Assembly: GCF_032854445.1 (NCBI RefSeq)
Contig: NC_088301.1
Span: 41,783,116 to 41,847,115, forward strand
From: Liolophura sinensis
Taxonomy: Eukaryota > Mollusca > Polyplacophora > Chitonida > Chitonidae
Reading direction: 5' to 3'
Length of the DNA: 64,000 bases
Numbering within the stretch: position 1 is the stretch's first letter; each line of letters begins with the position of its first letter. The notes beneath the pieces were generated by a model, which saw only the letters and a list, made by a program, of their open reading frames with translations, searched no databases and was not told where the DNA came from. Shown piece after piece: positions 1-13,800 of this stretch. A program made the translations under genes and the position numbers.

Positions 1-3000
1 GTGACAAAACCTTTGTGAGGGAAGGAGTTGCTGCACACAGGGACATGCCCTTAGCATGTACTTAGCTAAATTTGTTATGCTGGGTACAATATGTGGGGGT
101 GAGGTAATGGTTTCAAACTTAGTTATCTGACAGTAATTTGATCAATAGTTACTTTGGCAATGTATGCAGTGTGTCTGACTCTTCGTTACATTTGAGTCTA
201 TGAAAGGACTCAAGCTAAAGTAGGCCAGACATGCTTGTGTTGGATTGTAGGTGAGAGAGATGTTGCTTCTGCATGTCTGAGTTTAAGTTTGCCATTTAAT
301 GAGAAAGGTGGTTTCCTTCTATTATAATGCTAGGTGCCATGGTATAAGTGAAACATTCTTGAGTAAAACACCAAATCAAATAAATAACTATTAAGAAAAG
401 AAATAGTAACACAATAAATTACATTGATAGCATTCTGTATTTCTCACAGATCAAGAGGGCAAGTTTAGTTTTAGCAAGAGTTTTTTTGAAATTAGTATAC
501 ATACATGCATCATTTTTTGTTTCAAATTTACACAAAGCTATGTCTTTATGAAGTTGTTTTCCTGACATCAGTTTGTGTATGAGATATATGATTATGTTTG
601 ACAGTGTGGATTTGTAATCAGGCTAGCCCTCAGTGAATTCCATGTGCTGAATTCTCATTGCCTCAGACAGAGAGGGCATATATTTGTTGAAAGTGACGGT
701 GGTGGTGTTTTTATCAGTTTTGGAACTCAGTGTCTTTCATCTCATTGAATTCCCAAACAGGCTTTGTTCCTTAATCTAATGGCCTACTTATCTACCTTAT
801 TCCTCTCTATTGGGATAGTCTGGCACAAACAACTGGGGTGCTTGGTTAATCTGCTAATCTGATTTACCTGTAATCCTGTTTAGCACATTAACTCTTGACA
901 ATAGACCATACAGCAGGTAAGCAGTGTTCAGATCTGGACGTGCCTGGCATTGTTTTATACAGGTAAAGCCACGTTGAAGTCATAGGACTTGCATACCTCA
1001 GGTTTATTAGGTATGGAGATGTTGTGCAATCTACACACACTACCTGAGATTTACCTGTATTGGAGATCAGTATGCATCTAGCTGTGTATAACCATATTAC
1101 TGGTATAGCAAGCAGAATTTTTTTATTTGATTGGTTCTTTTATAAGGACACCCACATTAAGTTCACATCTTTTCCACAGTCACCATGAATGTCTTGTGAC
1201 TGAGGGACATCTTTGTGATTGGCTATTTCTTTGTAACTGCAAATGCGTGGATGTACAGAAACAACCAAGACACTGCAGATATTGGTATGTTTTTATACAC
1301 AAGGTTTCAGAACATAAAATAATACCATTTCAGAGCAATTAGTGCTGTTCCATGGGACAGCAAATTAAGGATGAGTGCCCTGTTCTACACATGAGTCTCA
1401 GTACTTTGACCGTGTGAGATAAAATGAAGACACACCTGCATATTAAGTGTAGTTGAGATGCTGTGTGGAATGACCCAGGCACATTTCAATGATTGCTGTC
1501 ACCAGTGTGTCTTTGCTGTAGTCTTTCATATCATAATAAAAATATCACATGGGTGCAATATGTTCCATCTAGGTTTCATCCAGGTTATACATGTATCTGT
1601 CAATGTGATACAGAGTATGTCCTGCTTGCTATATTAACAAATTCATTTTGCCTTGTCAGTAAGATCAGTATAAATCTTTTAACCACATTAAACACTTCTC
1701 TGAACATGACAAAGAGCAGTGGCAGGGTGTCTATCTTCCATGTAATCACAGTAAGTGGTCACAACATCTGAGGTAGGTTTGTCCCTCGTTTTGTATCCGA
1801 AACAACAGTTTGAATGTTTGATTTTACCCAAAGATATGGATTGTGCCATATGCCCACATTTGTAGCTGTGTATATCACTCAGTCTATCAAATTTTCGACA
1901 TTCTACCTTTTAACATGGACCATTCTCTTAACCATGAGGTCACAAAAGGTCACAGATATTGGGAATTAATGCTTATTTGTATAGCTTGCTGCGCTGAGTG
2001 TGTTGTTGTTTCAAGTTGATCTGATTGTTTAGTCCAAAAACTGTCCTAATTAAACAATATTCTGACAGTGTTCATGTTGAGAATTCTGAGACAAGATATT
2101 GTCATCATCTCGAAGGAGTGTTGTCATGCTGTGTAGTGTTTCAGGTTACCGGGGGATATGTTCTTTTGGCTTTGCGTCAAAGTTGTCTGTTGGCTTCTTT
2201 CTATTGCTTCCCATAATTAGTCTGAGAGAAGTACTGTACAGATTACTTTACATTACCTACATGTGCCTGTATGAAGTGTTAGCTCTTATCACCAGACTGT
2301 CTTCTGTTGAGCTGTCTTTGGGATCAGTGACCTGTTGAAATTGCCTTTTTTCTAACAATGCATCTGTTTTAACAAGACCATTGCCTTCTTATATGCCTGA
2401 TTCTCTGTGTCCAAATTGTGTTCTATACCAACCCAACACTGTGGTCCCTCAAACAAAAAGACCTCCAATCTTATTTGTTTCATCATATGGTAGCTCAGAA
2501 ACCTACCATAAGTGACTGGTTACATGCATCTGGCTAGCCAATAGATCAAGTTTGATTGGATTCAGACAAGGTAAATGGCGCCAGTGCTAGGAACTAGAAC
2601 GAAGCCCATGGTTTTTCTTCCACTCTATCTGTAGCTGCGTTATTGCTAAGGTCATACTTTAGCTAATTTGTAAGGTAACCTTAGACTCATAGTCGTACCC
2701 CAATCTGAGCAATACAGGCTGTTTGATCTGTCACACTTAAGGACCGTACCAGTAGTATGCCAGCTGCAAAAAATTCTTGAAGACTGCTGTGGTTTTGGGA
2801 AGATTTGTTGTGTGAAAAGGAATGGTGTTTTCTTCTTTCTTTCTTTTTTTTTTTTTTTGTTCTTCTGTCATGGACTCTAACTATTTAACAAAAAAATGCA
2901 CCATCAGTGTTATTATTTAAGTTTGAATGTGAATGTTAGGGTAAGCTAATTGTTGAAAGAATGTTTGGGAATTTAATAGGGTTAAGTTCAAGTATGTTGT

Positions 3001-3489
3001 TTTGGTAGAATGTGACCATTTTGAAGGGTACTATTACCTTCTTTTTAAAATCATCAAGATTGAAGGCCATTACTCAATAGCTTGTGGGTTATTTTTGTTG
3101 CAAGTGACATCTCAAGAATGTAGGTTGTTTGCATTCGCCCTGTATGCAAAAATGTACAGTGTAAACTTATTTATCAATCATTTTGTTTCTCATGATACAT
3201 AAGTTATATCCGTGATAACATGTGGTATTGATTTTAAACCATGGTCCTTGTAGATAAAACCTTTGCTTTGTACATTTGAAACTTTATCTAGCTTCTTACA
3301 GGATTGCATTAGCACTTCCTTATGTACACAAAGAACAGTTGTTCATTGATGTGAAATTATTATTTCTTACTGTTCTTTTCCTTGAGGACTTAACCAACCA
3401 CTCTTGGTATCGGTATGTCAAATGAAGGACAACAAAGACCAGTTTCTACAGTTTTTCACTGCTTATTCTGCTTTATTTTATATTTTCAG
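1..3489. other. Presumed intron of the ANKRD26-like gene; no exon seen
   Basis: No open stretch with coding character, splice-bounded exon or clear mobile element was recognised. Because the exon at 3490 starts in mid-codon after a good acceptor, this interval is most simply the 3' part of an intron. A T-rich tract lies around 2836-2860. Confidence 0.5.
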
Positions 3490-4838
3490 AGAAGAGCTGA
3501 ACAACATTCATATTGACGGTGTCCACGACAATTTGACATTGAATCAAGGCCCTGAGCTCACCCCGGTACACGACGAGGCACTGGTCAGGATGTCATTACA
3601 GAGTGATGGGAACAGCTATGATGAAGAAGATTCAATGATGTCAGACAACTTCTTGGATTCACCTCGAGATAGTCGGTAAGCTAGGGTGCCTTTGGGTGAT
3701 CTCCGATGGCAAAGGTACAAAGGTTTCTGGCAGCAAATGTGCCATCAGTTTGCGCCATCAGTTGTACCTTGTATTTGATCTGTAGCAAATATTGGTTATT
3801 AAAAACACTTGCCCATTATTCTGCTGCTCATGCTAACAAGATTTACTGTATTCTGATTGTTGCTCCCTTGCTGTCACGTAAACATACATGTAACTGCTGC
3901 ATTGTGGGACATCAGCTTATCATTGTGACGTCATGCTTTGATTGTGACATCATGCTTTGATTGTGACATCATGCTTTGATTGTGACGTCATACTTTCTTT
4001 GTGATGTTGTGCCAAGATTATGAAGTGATGTCACTTTAAGATTGTGACGTGTTTGGTTAATTTTCTGTGACGTCACAATTGCATTTGGCTGAGTTCTATT
4101 GCGACATCATGACTGTGGTGCTGCCTGGTCATGTGACGATTGTGACATTACACATTGTGATGTCACTTGTGTTGCCTGGGTTTGTTGTGATTGTAATGTC
4201 TCACATGTGAGACAGCCAGACCTGATGTATGCATGCAAAATGGGCCACCACATGTTACAAGATGGATACGTGCCCATTATGAGACAGCTGCTTGGGTTCA
4301 TGGCCTGAGATACTTACTGCTATGGAGGCTGCTGGTCCTTTTACACGGACCAATGCTGTGTAATGCATCTTTTCTCCTCCTGCTGTTGTATTTAGCACAT
4401 TTCATTAAGATGAAAATCTGCTAAAGTAACACAGAAGTAATGAAGAATGAAATGCATATTTGTCACATTACATGTAGTCAAGGAGAATTCCAAGTCCAGG
4501 TTTAGTTCAGTTTCTCTTTATATAATTTAGAGATGTGTTGGACATGTTTTTTATGCAGTCTGTTGAAAGTTTCATAAAAACATGAAAGTTGCACAGTTTT
4601 TTGTTTCATTTCAAAAAACCAGTAATTTATTCTGTGATTATTACAGGCTGTATTATCAGCATGAGTATCTCTCATTTCAGTACTCATGCTGGGTTGATGT
4701 CAGCAGGAAGTCTCTATGCAAACCTGGGGATTCCGCCAGATGATGATGGCCTCTCCTACACATCCACGGAGGATTTTGGGGGAGAGTTACAACCAGTCCC
4801 GTACAACCGAGACATTCTCTCAGGAATGACATTTGGAG
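3490..4838 (+). CDS. ANKRD26: ANKRD26-like acidic linker (two exons)
   Basis: Exons 3490-3675 and 4681-4838 encode a low-complexity acidic region before the coiled coil (for example DEEDSMMSDNFLDSP, and PPDDDGLSYTSTEDFGGE). No globular domain is visible. The first exon begins with the third base of a codon after TTTTCAG and ends in phase 2 (CG|GTAAGC). The second starts after CATTTCAG and ends in phase 1 (G|GTAAAT). Such a linker fits the stretch between ankyrin repeats and coiled coil in ANKRD26-type proteins; its exact role is unknown. Confidence 0.75.
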
Positions 4839-7800
4839 GTAAATACTGAAAAATGAGCTAATGATATTTTTTATAGAAAATACATTCCCTCATTTTACTT
4901 TGGAGAAATTTTTACCATAATATTGTTCACCCAGATTTGACCTATTGTTGGTATAACAATCACTCTGTAATATATGTATCTTTCCATTATCATTGGTGAC
5001 ACTTCCTTGTTTGGTCCTCTTAAAGAAGAATTAGCATTTGAATGTGAATGTGATATGTATTAAAAACTGTGCAATATTATCTGTGAAAATTTCCAAACCT
5101 TTGAACAGTTTTGTAGAATAAATGTTTTATTTCATGAATTTATGTTAAATTTTCAGACTTTTTCTTGGCATCACAGAAATTGGCTCCAAAAAACAAATTA
5201 GGTCATCATAAGTTTGGGAGGAGCTATTACCATTGCTGCCTGGCCAGACTGTCTAAAGGACACTCCCATAAAATACAGTGTTAGATACTATTGTGTCATT
5301 TTAGAAGAAATCACTTTTTCCCTTTTTTCACATTTGATTTGTTATCATATCTTGTGTATTTTCACAAGACATTTTGTCATGTCATCACTGTTTTCATTTG
5401 CAGGCCTCCATCACTGTTTTCAGTGTTTCTATGAAATAAATGGTCAATCATTAACTGAACTCAAGGTTTAACATAAATGAAACTGTTTGAGGATTCACAT
5501 GTCACACTTTTTGTTCATTTGTTTTCACTTTCCTTAGTGTTTGTTTACTCACCGCCTCTCTTTTTTCTCTCTTTTCATATGGAAAACTTTTTAAGTTACA
5601 ATTTCAAATGTTAAAAGTTGAAAGTTTTTAGCAAAACTTGCTGAGAAAAAAATTTTAATTTGTCTCATTTTTTTTTAGGACATTATTTGTTAAATTGTGA
5701 TAAAGTCGTGACTGATCTAAGTACGTAACATTGGTGGTGATGCTGTCTGATAGATCCTGAAAAATAGAAGGGTTTTTCTGAAACTTCAAGATTTCCAGTT
5801 AAACAATTAACATTGAGATAAATCACCTGGTTTGGGATAGTAATTACTAGGCTGTGATTGTTACAGATTCCTCTGCGGCAATCAAGTTGCAGGACAACCT
5901 TCGTGAACAGAAGCGTCAGCTAGAGAAAGAGAAAAGTCAGCGCATGCTTATGGAGAATAAACACCGCATCCTACTCAAAGATAACGACGACCTCCAGAGG
6001 TCAGTGGGCAGGGTCATGATTGCCAATGATCTGGGATTGAAACTGAGATTAGGAATTTCGTAATATGTTTGTTTGATGTTTTTGTGATGTACATAACAGA
6101 TGAGAGTTTATCATGGTTTTGTTTTTGTATTTCAATATAGAAATCTTGTTTTCATGTTGATTATAGAAAACTTGTTAACTTTACATTTGTCTGTCATTTG
6201 TCCTTTTTTTTGTTTGCAGGAAAGTGGAGGATCTCAGCCAACAACGATCCAGTCTTGAACAGCTGAAGCTTGACCTTGAATCCAAGAACAGGTCACTGGC
6301 GTGAGTACAGTTAGCTTGTTGTTTTAATGATGGTAATAGGAAGTTGTTAGTTCTCAAGTCTAGATTTACCACAACTGTCCTGTTGAGAATCTGCTTGTTA
6401 TAATTGTTCATATGACTGTTGAAATGGTTAAAGAAATAGTGGGACATCCTGATCCAATGGCTAATGAAACAATTGAATTGAGTTGTTTATTAGTTGTTTT
6501 GAAACTAGTATTGCTCTCAGTTATGATTCAATATATCTGAGTTTTAAATGATTTTCACTTTTATTTCATAAGCATTTAACTTCATCAGTGGGAACGATAG
6601 TAGTATAGTGCAAATTGTTTTGTCATTTAGGTACAACCTAAATGAGGAGACAGAAAAGAGGAAAAATGCAGATGTTCTTCTTCTGAAGATCAAAGAACAG
6701 TTGGACAGAAAAGAGGAGCAATACACCAGGTATAGATGCACATGGCTTGAAGTCTGAGGTTGCAAAGTTAACAGCATGAGAACCCAGCAGCACAGCATAG
6801 TTTGCTTTAGTGGTTATTTTTGTATGGTATTACACCAACATCGCTGATGTAAATCTTAGCCCTGCCTTTAAACCAAGGTGTGGTTTAATTTGTTAAAACT
6901 AGAGAAGGACATGAGCTTACATCTTGGTGTGAATATGTGAACCCGGTGATCTCATGGTCGTATCTTTGTCCTTGACCTTCTAGTGAGATGGAGGCTAAGC
7001 AAAAAGCTGAACTGGCCATGAGGAATGTTCAAATGGAATTAAGGTCGGCACAGTCAACAATCAAACAGGTATGTGATAGTTCCCAAAATGTTGATCAAAT
7101 AGTTTCTTGCACCAAACATGTGCATGACACATAGCTTACAGCACGAATGTATGTATTTAGTTGAAGGTTATAATAAAATTAGCCTTACATGTGTCTCTAA
7201 TACAACAAAATTTGACATTCACATCAGTTTCTTTGAATGAAGGAATGAGGGATTAACATCAGCAGTGTTTTGAGCTTGCAGATATGAAAATGGAAGTATT
7301 TTAATTGTTAACATACTAGAAGAAAATGATTTTGTGAGCAGCTATAAACCTATCTGCATTTTATACTAACCTGTTGCACTTTCAGCTGACAGATGAAAAA
7401 CAAGATCTGGAGCGACACCTGGCACAAGAGAAGAGTGCACGTGCACTTCAAGAGCAGCTTAATGAGGAGCAACAGCGTCGTCATCGTCAACTACAGCAGG
7501 ATACCTCACGAACGGTTAGTACTTAAATCTTGAGCCTCGCTCTTTTATGCTAAGTATCTCACAAACCAAATTATCTTTTGTCAGTTTTCCTGTTGTCATT
7601 TCCAAAAACGTGGAAATCTTTTTGCGCATTTGATATCTCTTTGGTAGATATTGTCAACAAAGAGAATGTGACAATGAAGACAGAACTTAAATAAATCTAC
7701 ATATTGAATCTCAGTCGAAAATTTGCATCTTTACCGTAAGATCTTTTATCAATATATTTATGTTTCTTTGACACCTGATCTTCTTTTTTTAACTCATCCA

Positions 7801-10800
7801 AGCAGGATGTTGAAGGGGTGAGCTTTAATTTCAGTGTCCCACTATATTTAGGTTGTTGTTTTCTGTCTTATAGTACATTTATTCACTAACACGATTAGGT
7901 TGAATCTTGCACAGCTTTCTATCTGCCTGCATCTGGGTGTTTTAAATATCTTCAGTATGTTTTTCAGTTTTGTGGAGCTTAATAATTGTCAGCATTTTTG
8001 TAGTGTTTCTGCCCAGATTATTAAAGAAGAACTGTAGGTGTTGTAGACCCGTCAGTTTTAGTAGTTTTACATTGTGATCCAGTAGTGTTTACTGAGTTAC
8101 AGTATACATGTAGATTCATAACAGCTGAAAATGTGAGTATAATGAGAGGAGACTTGTTAACTGTGTAGTTCTGTACCTTTTCTTGCACAAAGGTATTTCA
8201 GGTTGTATTGATTAACTTGCAAGACTATATCAAAATCATTAGCTGTCACAAAAATGAATAGTGCACAGCTTGGACCTGAAGCCTAGTGTATTGATGGCCA
8301 CTGTCAATCAAAAAAACAATCTGATGGACCGCAACTTAAAAAAATTTGAATGAGAACTTGTTTGGTGGACGTTGTTATTATTGGTGTGCCAATAATATTA
8401 CAGACTATAGTATTATTGTCAGCTATACTTAATACACATTTGCTGTAGATGTATGCATTTTAATAATCACACACAAATTATGAGTGGTATTGGTAACATG
8501 TGAAAGCAGTGGTTTGTGGAGGCTATAATCTATATTTCATATACATTCTTTATGCATTTTTGTCATACTGGTGGTGTTCTGTAAATCTTCAAACTTTTCA
8601 GGCACTGAAGCACTTTTGTTTGTGTCATTCAAGATGCAAACTTCATAAAACTTAATAGATTATTTTCCCACACCCCATAGTTCTCTCAGAAAGTTTCAAA
8701 ATATTTTTTGCAGAGGTGGTTGAAAAGATTGAAGAATTACGGTATTATTTCTTCTACAAAATAAACTTCATTTTTTTTTTGTGAGCTCTTGGTAAAAAAG
8801 ATATTCATCTCCTTCAGCTCCTAGTGAAGATAGGTTTATTTAAGTACTGTTACCCTCTTATGTACATGTAGAAATATGTTTACATCACTTTTATCTGAAA
8901 AATACTGTTTCTTTATAAAGGTATTTGTAGTTTTTCTTATAACAAATTTCAGTTAAATATGTCCTATCAAATATGTGCACAAATTGAATACTTTTCATTC
9001 ATGATTTTGTTTTATGCAACAACTGGTATAGTGATGATGTTTTTTTTTGTAGACTGAGGCTCTGAGTAAGTTAGAAGCATCAGATGAGGGGCGCAAACAT
9101 GCCCAGGACACAGTGGAGAAACTCAGGGCAGAGGTTTATGCTCTTAAGGTAAAATGAAGCTCCTGAACAAGCTTATGGGTATTTAGAACTCAATGAATAG
9201 GTTCTTTTAATGGAAAAATCTTTTTTCCTGTTTCACAGTGTATAAATTGTAACCAGATTCATGTAAAAAATAGATTTGAAGTGATTAGATACGTGTAATT
9301 TTGAATTCTTAACAAACTTTTGAAACTTTTCACCTCCAGATGGAGTTGGACAGGCAAAGAGCCCGATTTAAGGATGATCACTCTGTCTTAGCTAATGAAA
9401 ATGAGGAACTTCAAGGCAGGATCGATGACCTGAAAAACGATCTGGTAAGGTTTTGATAATGGGAAAAGACAAGATATTTTGGAAAATTCAGCTCTCAGGA
9501 GCATAGAGGCTCGATAGAGATTATTTCAGTCTAGTGTTAGCTGTCTTAATCATATAATATGTAAATCACATAAAATATATGAAGAAAATTACACCTAAAT
9601 CTAACCACCTAGTGGTATTTTACATATTTCATTGGAAATTATCCAATCTGGCATCAAGCGAACTGTTGCGCATTCATTAATAAGAAGATCCCTTGACAGA
9701 AACTGAATGAGGAAGCTCTGGCACATGCGACAATGCAGTACAATGTTCAGTTGAGCTCCATGAGGACTGAGAATTCCATGCTGACCTCATCACTGGAGAA
9801 GGAACGAGCGAGCAAAGATAAAGTGGAGACAGAGGTGAGGACACCTTTTCATAATGTCTTTGTGGATCATTGCTGAGTGAGCAAACCATCATGGTGACAT
9901 GTTGTCTTTTAACATGGTCCATCACTAAACCCAGGACTTGATGAGTTCTTGTATAGTCCAACATCTGGGTTGCTGTTTACCAGTGGAAGCAAAATGTACA
10001 ATAATTTAGTTTGAATTTGCAACTTTGTACATTTTTTATTACACTCTCCTTTTTCTACAATAACTTGAGAGATGAATTGTTATGCATGTCGAGGCAACCA
10101 TATTACGACGCTTTGTGAAATGACATTGCTTTGTGAAATGACGTCGTCGTTTTATGGCATGGTAGGACCAGTCTGCCTATTTTAACATGGAATGGTATAT
10201 AGAACATAGAAAACTAATTAAAATGATTAGACAGACGCCTTGAAGTATATTCTTGTGTGAAGTTCGGTTCCCAATATTGCAAAAAAAAAGGATGTTCTGC
10301 CAGTACTTTGATCTAAGCACAATTCCTGCCATGTTAAAAGATAGGCAAATAGCCCTACTGTGCTTCAAAGTGGGGACACCGTGTTGCACTGGGACATCAC
10401 TGTTGTTGTAATGGCGTAACTCAAACACTGCATATTATTCACAACTGTCCGGATCAGTCAGATAGAATCAGTTGTCTTCTTTACAAGTACATGTTTGCCT
10501 TTGCAATGGAATTATCATGGATATCAATCCACCGTTGAATTGCAGCTGTTTTACTCTGCTCATTTTGTGTAGATCTTCATTACTCGATTCTGATCGGATA
10601 CATTATTCATTCAACCTTATTCATTTGCCTCAATCCTGGTGACACTGTTCTGTTTTCTGTAACAGTTGGAGTCAATGAGGAACCGACAACATACAGCTTC
10701 CTTAGAACTGGAGAGAAGCCAACAAGCGAGGAGTGAAGCAGAAAGGTGAGAAGTTCACATAAATTGCAGTGACAGTGACAACAGCTCACTCTTTCCTGAA

Positions 10801-13800
10801 AACCTTGTAAGAACATAAATACCTTAAAATGACATGCCTGTTGACAACACTTAAGTTTTTCTGATAAGGAATTATCTCCCTTAAAAAAATGTTTAAGTGG
10901 TGCATGTTTATCTGATGTGTTATAACTGAACACAGTATTGTTGATAAAGGGTAGATTGGTATTATTATATTTATTGAATGCTACATTTGGTGCTGTGTTG
11001 TCTTGTTTGATCACCTTGTCTTGTTAATTATCATACAGGATGCATCAAAGGGAAAAGGATGATTTCATGAAACAGATGGACAGGCGCGAGCAAGAATTGA
11101 GCAATGCAAAAGATAATCTACAGGTATGATGTGGTGTTCTATCATATGTTGAGGTGACTTGTACATATGCATGTCGCAGTGAGTGAGTCTTGTGCAGTTT
11201 TGTAGGAAGAGGAAGATCACCAGTGTGTTGTACATCTGCCTTATTATTCGCTTATATGTTACAGATTATACCATACATGTATATGAGGCACACCATTATG
11301 TATTGTCTTGGTAAGGATGTGAAGCTTGTTGAATGTGAATGATACATGTATGTTTATTGTACAACTTAATAAGGTGAGCTTAATCTCATCTGAAGACTAT
11401 CAGTTGCTCCAGTTTGCCTGCTGTTGTCAAATGAAGGGATTTGGTCATGCATTCTTACTTAATGTTGTTATTCTGTTGTAGGCCATGCACCAGAGAGCAA
11501 CAACAGCAGAAGCAAAACTGTCCACCCTAGAAAATGAGGTATAAGAAGTTTAAACTGTAGAGAATGAAGATGTTGAAGGACTATATTTGCTGAATATAGC
11601 CAGAACTACAAAGCAATGTCGAGTATAAATGAAGAAAAGTAGATCTTTTTTCCTGGTGACTTTTTCATGTTGTATGCCCTGTTCATGATGTTTTGCTATT
11701 GCAGAAGACTACGTTATGCATAGTGAAACTCAGATTCTTAAATTTTTGGAACTATTTTTCAGCTACATGCAACCAATTCTTCAATTCTGGAAAAGAGCAC
11801 ACTCTCTGCTCAGTTGCAGAGAGAGCTGGATCACACCAAGTCCATGATGGAAAACCTAGAGGAAAACTTCAGGAGAGAAAAAGAGCAGGTTACAAAACTT
11901 CAGGTGAAGTTGGAATCTGCCCAGGACAGGTAAGCCAGTTTTATTCTTAAGTGTATCTTAACTAGAAGTTACAGCTATTCCATCAGAATATTCCTTTCAG
12001 AAATATAGATCTATACTCTTCCATTTACTAAACATAAACTCGGTCCATCCAGGTGCAGTCCTCAACAGGTCAAAGCTGTACGCTACAAAAACATGCTTCC
12101 TGTAATTCTCCAATAATTCTTACTTCATATCTCCTAGTTATTCATGAATAATAAAGGTCAAAATGTCACAATTAATACAAATGTATCTGTTACATGGGCG
12201 ACAAGCCAAACTTCAGTAACCGCCATTTTTAGTTTAAGTCAGCCGCACTCGGCATTGTCCGGAAAAAGATAAACTCATGGAATGATTTGATTAAAACTAA
12301 TGAGATGTACACCATCTAAAGGGTGGTAGACAATTGCTATTGTTTGGGAGTCTTAACTTGTGTTTGTGTGTTAATAGTGAACAGAAACAATCTGTGATCA
12401 ATTAAATTGAGAAAAAAAGATGGCATTAATTTTGGGAAAAGCTGCAGAGGCCACCCTAACAACCATGTCACGTGATTTGAAAATGGTGGCTTCTGGAGTT
12501 CTGGTGCAGTTCGGTCAGTAACATTTGTGTTATTGGTGATGTTATGGCCTTTATTATTCCCATATAGTGAGTTGATATGAACTCAGAATTACTTTAAAAT
12601 CAGGGGACACCTGTTTTTGTGGCGTACAGCGTTGGCACTTCGCAGACAACGCAGATGACAGGACCAAGTTCCGGGTTAGTGAATATAACCGTTCAGAGCG
12701 GTTAATGTGGACATGGCTAACTGATCTCAGAGCTAACCCTTTACATACGAGCTGGTTATCAGTTTGTGATTTGTATGATGCAGATTTCAACAAACCTTTG
12801 ATACATATTAACCTGAATACTTTTCTTGTTAAATATTCTGTCTGTTTCTAAGCACTCTTGGTGACTGATTCTCTTGTGTCATTTTTAAATTAAAGCAGAT
12901 AATGATGGGATTTATGATTTTCTCTTTCAGAGTGAACTCTCTCCAGCACGAAAACCTCACTTTGAAGCAACAACTGGAAACCACTCAGCATACACTGAGT
13001 GACAGGACAGGCATGGACATTAATGACAAGTTCAATGCTATGCTATCATCCATTAAGACTGATCATGACAAGGTAAGATGGGTGAAAAGATGACGTCATA
13101 CCGAAGATCAAATTGTGCTTGCAGGGAACAACTAGGAGTATCCAGCTGCAGAACAGATTATAACACACCGTCTTTGAGCAGCACCAGGCTGTATCATAGG
13201 TGTACCTTGTCTGGGTGTGGTACTGTTGATAGTGGCGTACTGAGTGACAGGTATAGAAATGTGGAAGTGCTCGCCATTCATTGTGTGTAGGTGTGTTCCT
13301 AGATGCGACAAGGAGCTCTGTGGGAGGATGATGTTATTGTTCTTGTTATTTGAGATTAGGTTTTTCTTGATCTGTGGTGCATTTACGAAATGCATGTGCT
13401 GTAGCTTGTAAGTGCACATATGTGTGGGTCGTTTTTTCTGGTGTGAGTAGTCATAGCAGTGTGTAATAAACACAGGTAATATTTGGGTGGTAACCTTGAT
13501 TGTTATGTTGGCATGTAGAGTCGATCTGACCTCGAAGAAAAAAACAGTTCAATGTCGGAGTTGGTGGTGCGTCTCCGAGAAGAGCTGAGGAACTCTGACA
13601 ACAAGAAGATGAGCTTAGAGCAGGAGCTGAGACACCTGAACCAGGATCATAACGATACTCTGAAGAGATTGAGCTCCACAGAAGCCTCTCTTGAAGTTAC
13701 TCAAAAGGTAACAGGTTGAGTACATCACAGATATAATAGCCTAAGCTTAATTAGTTTGCAATAGATCTTTTATGAACCATATTTCTTTCTTTTCCTCCGG

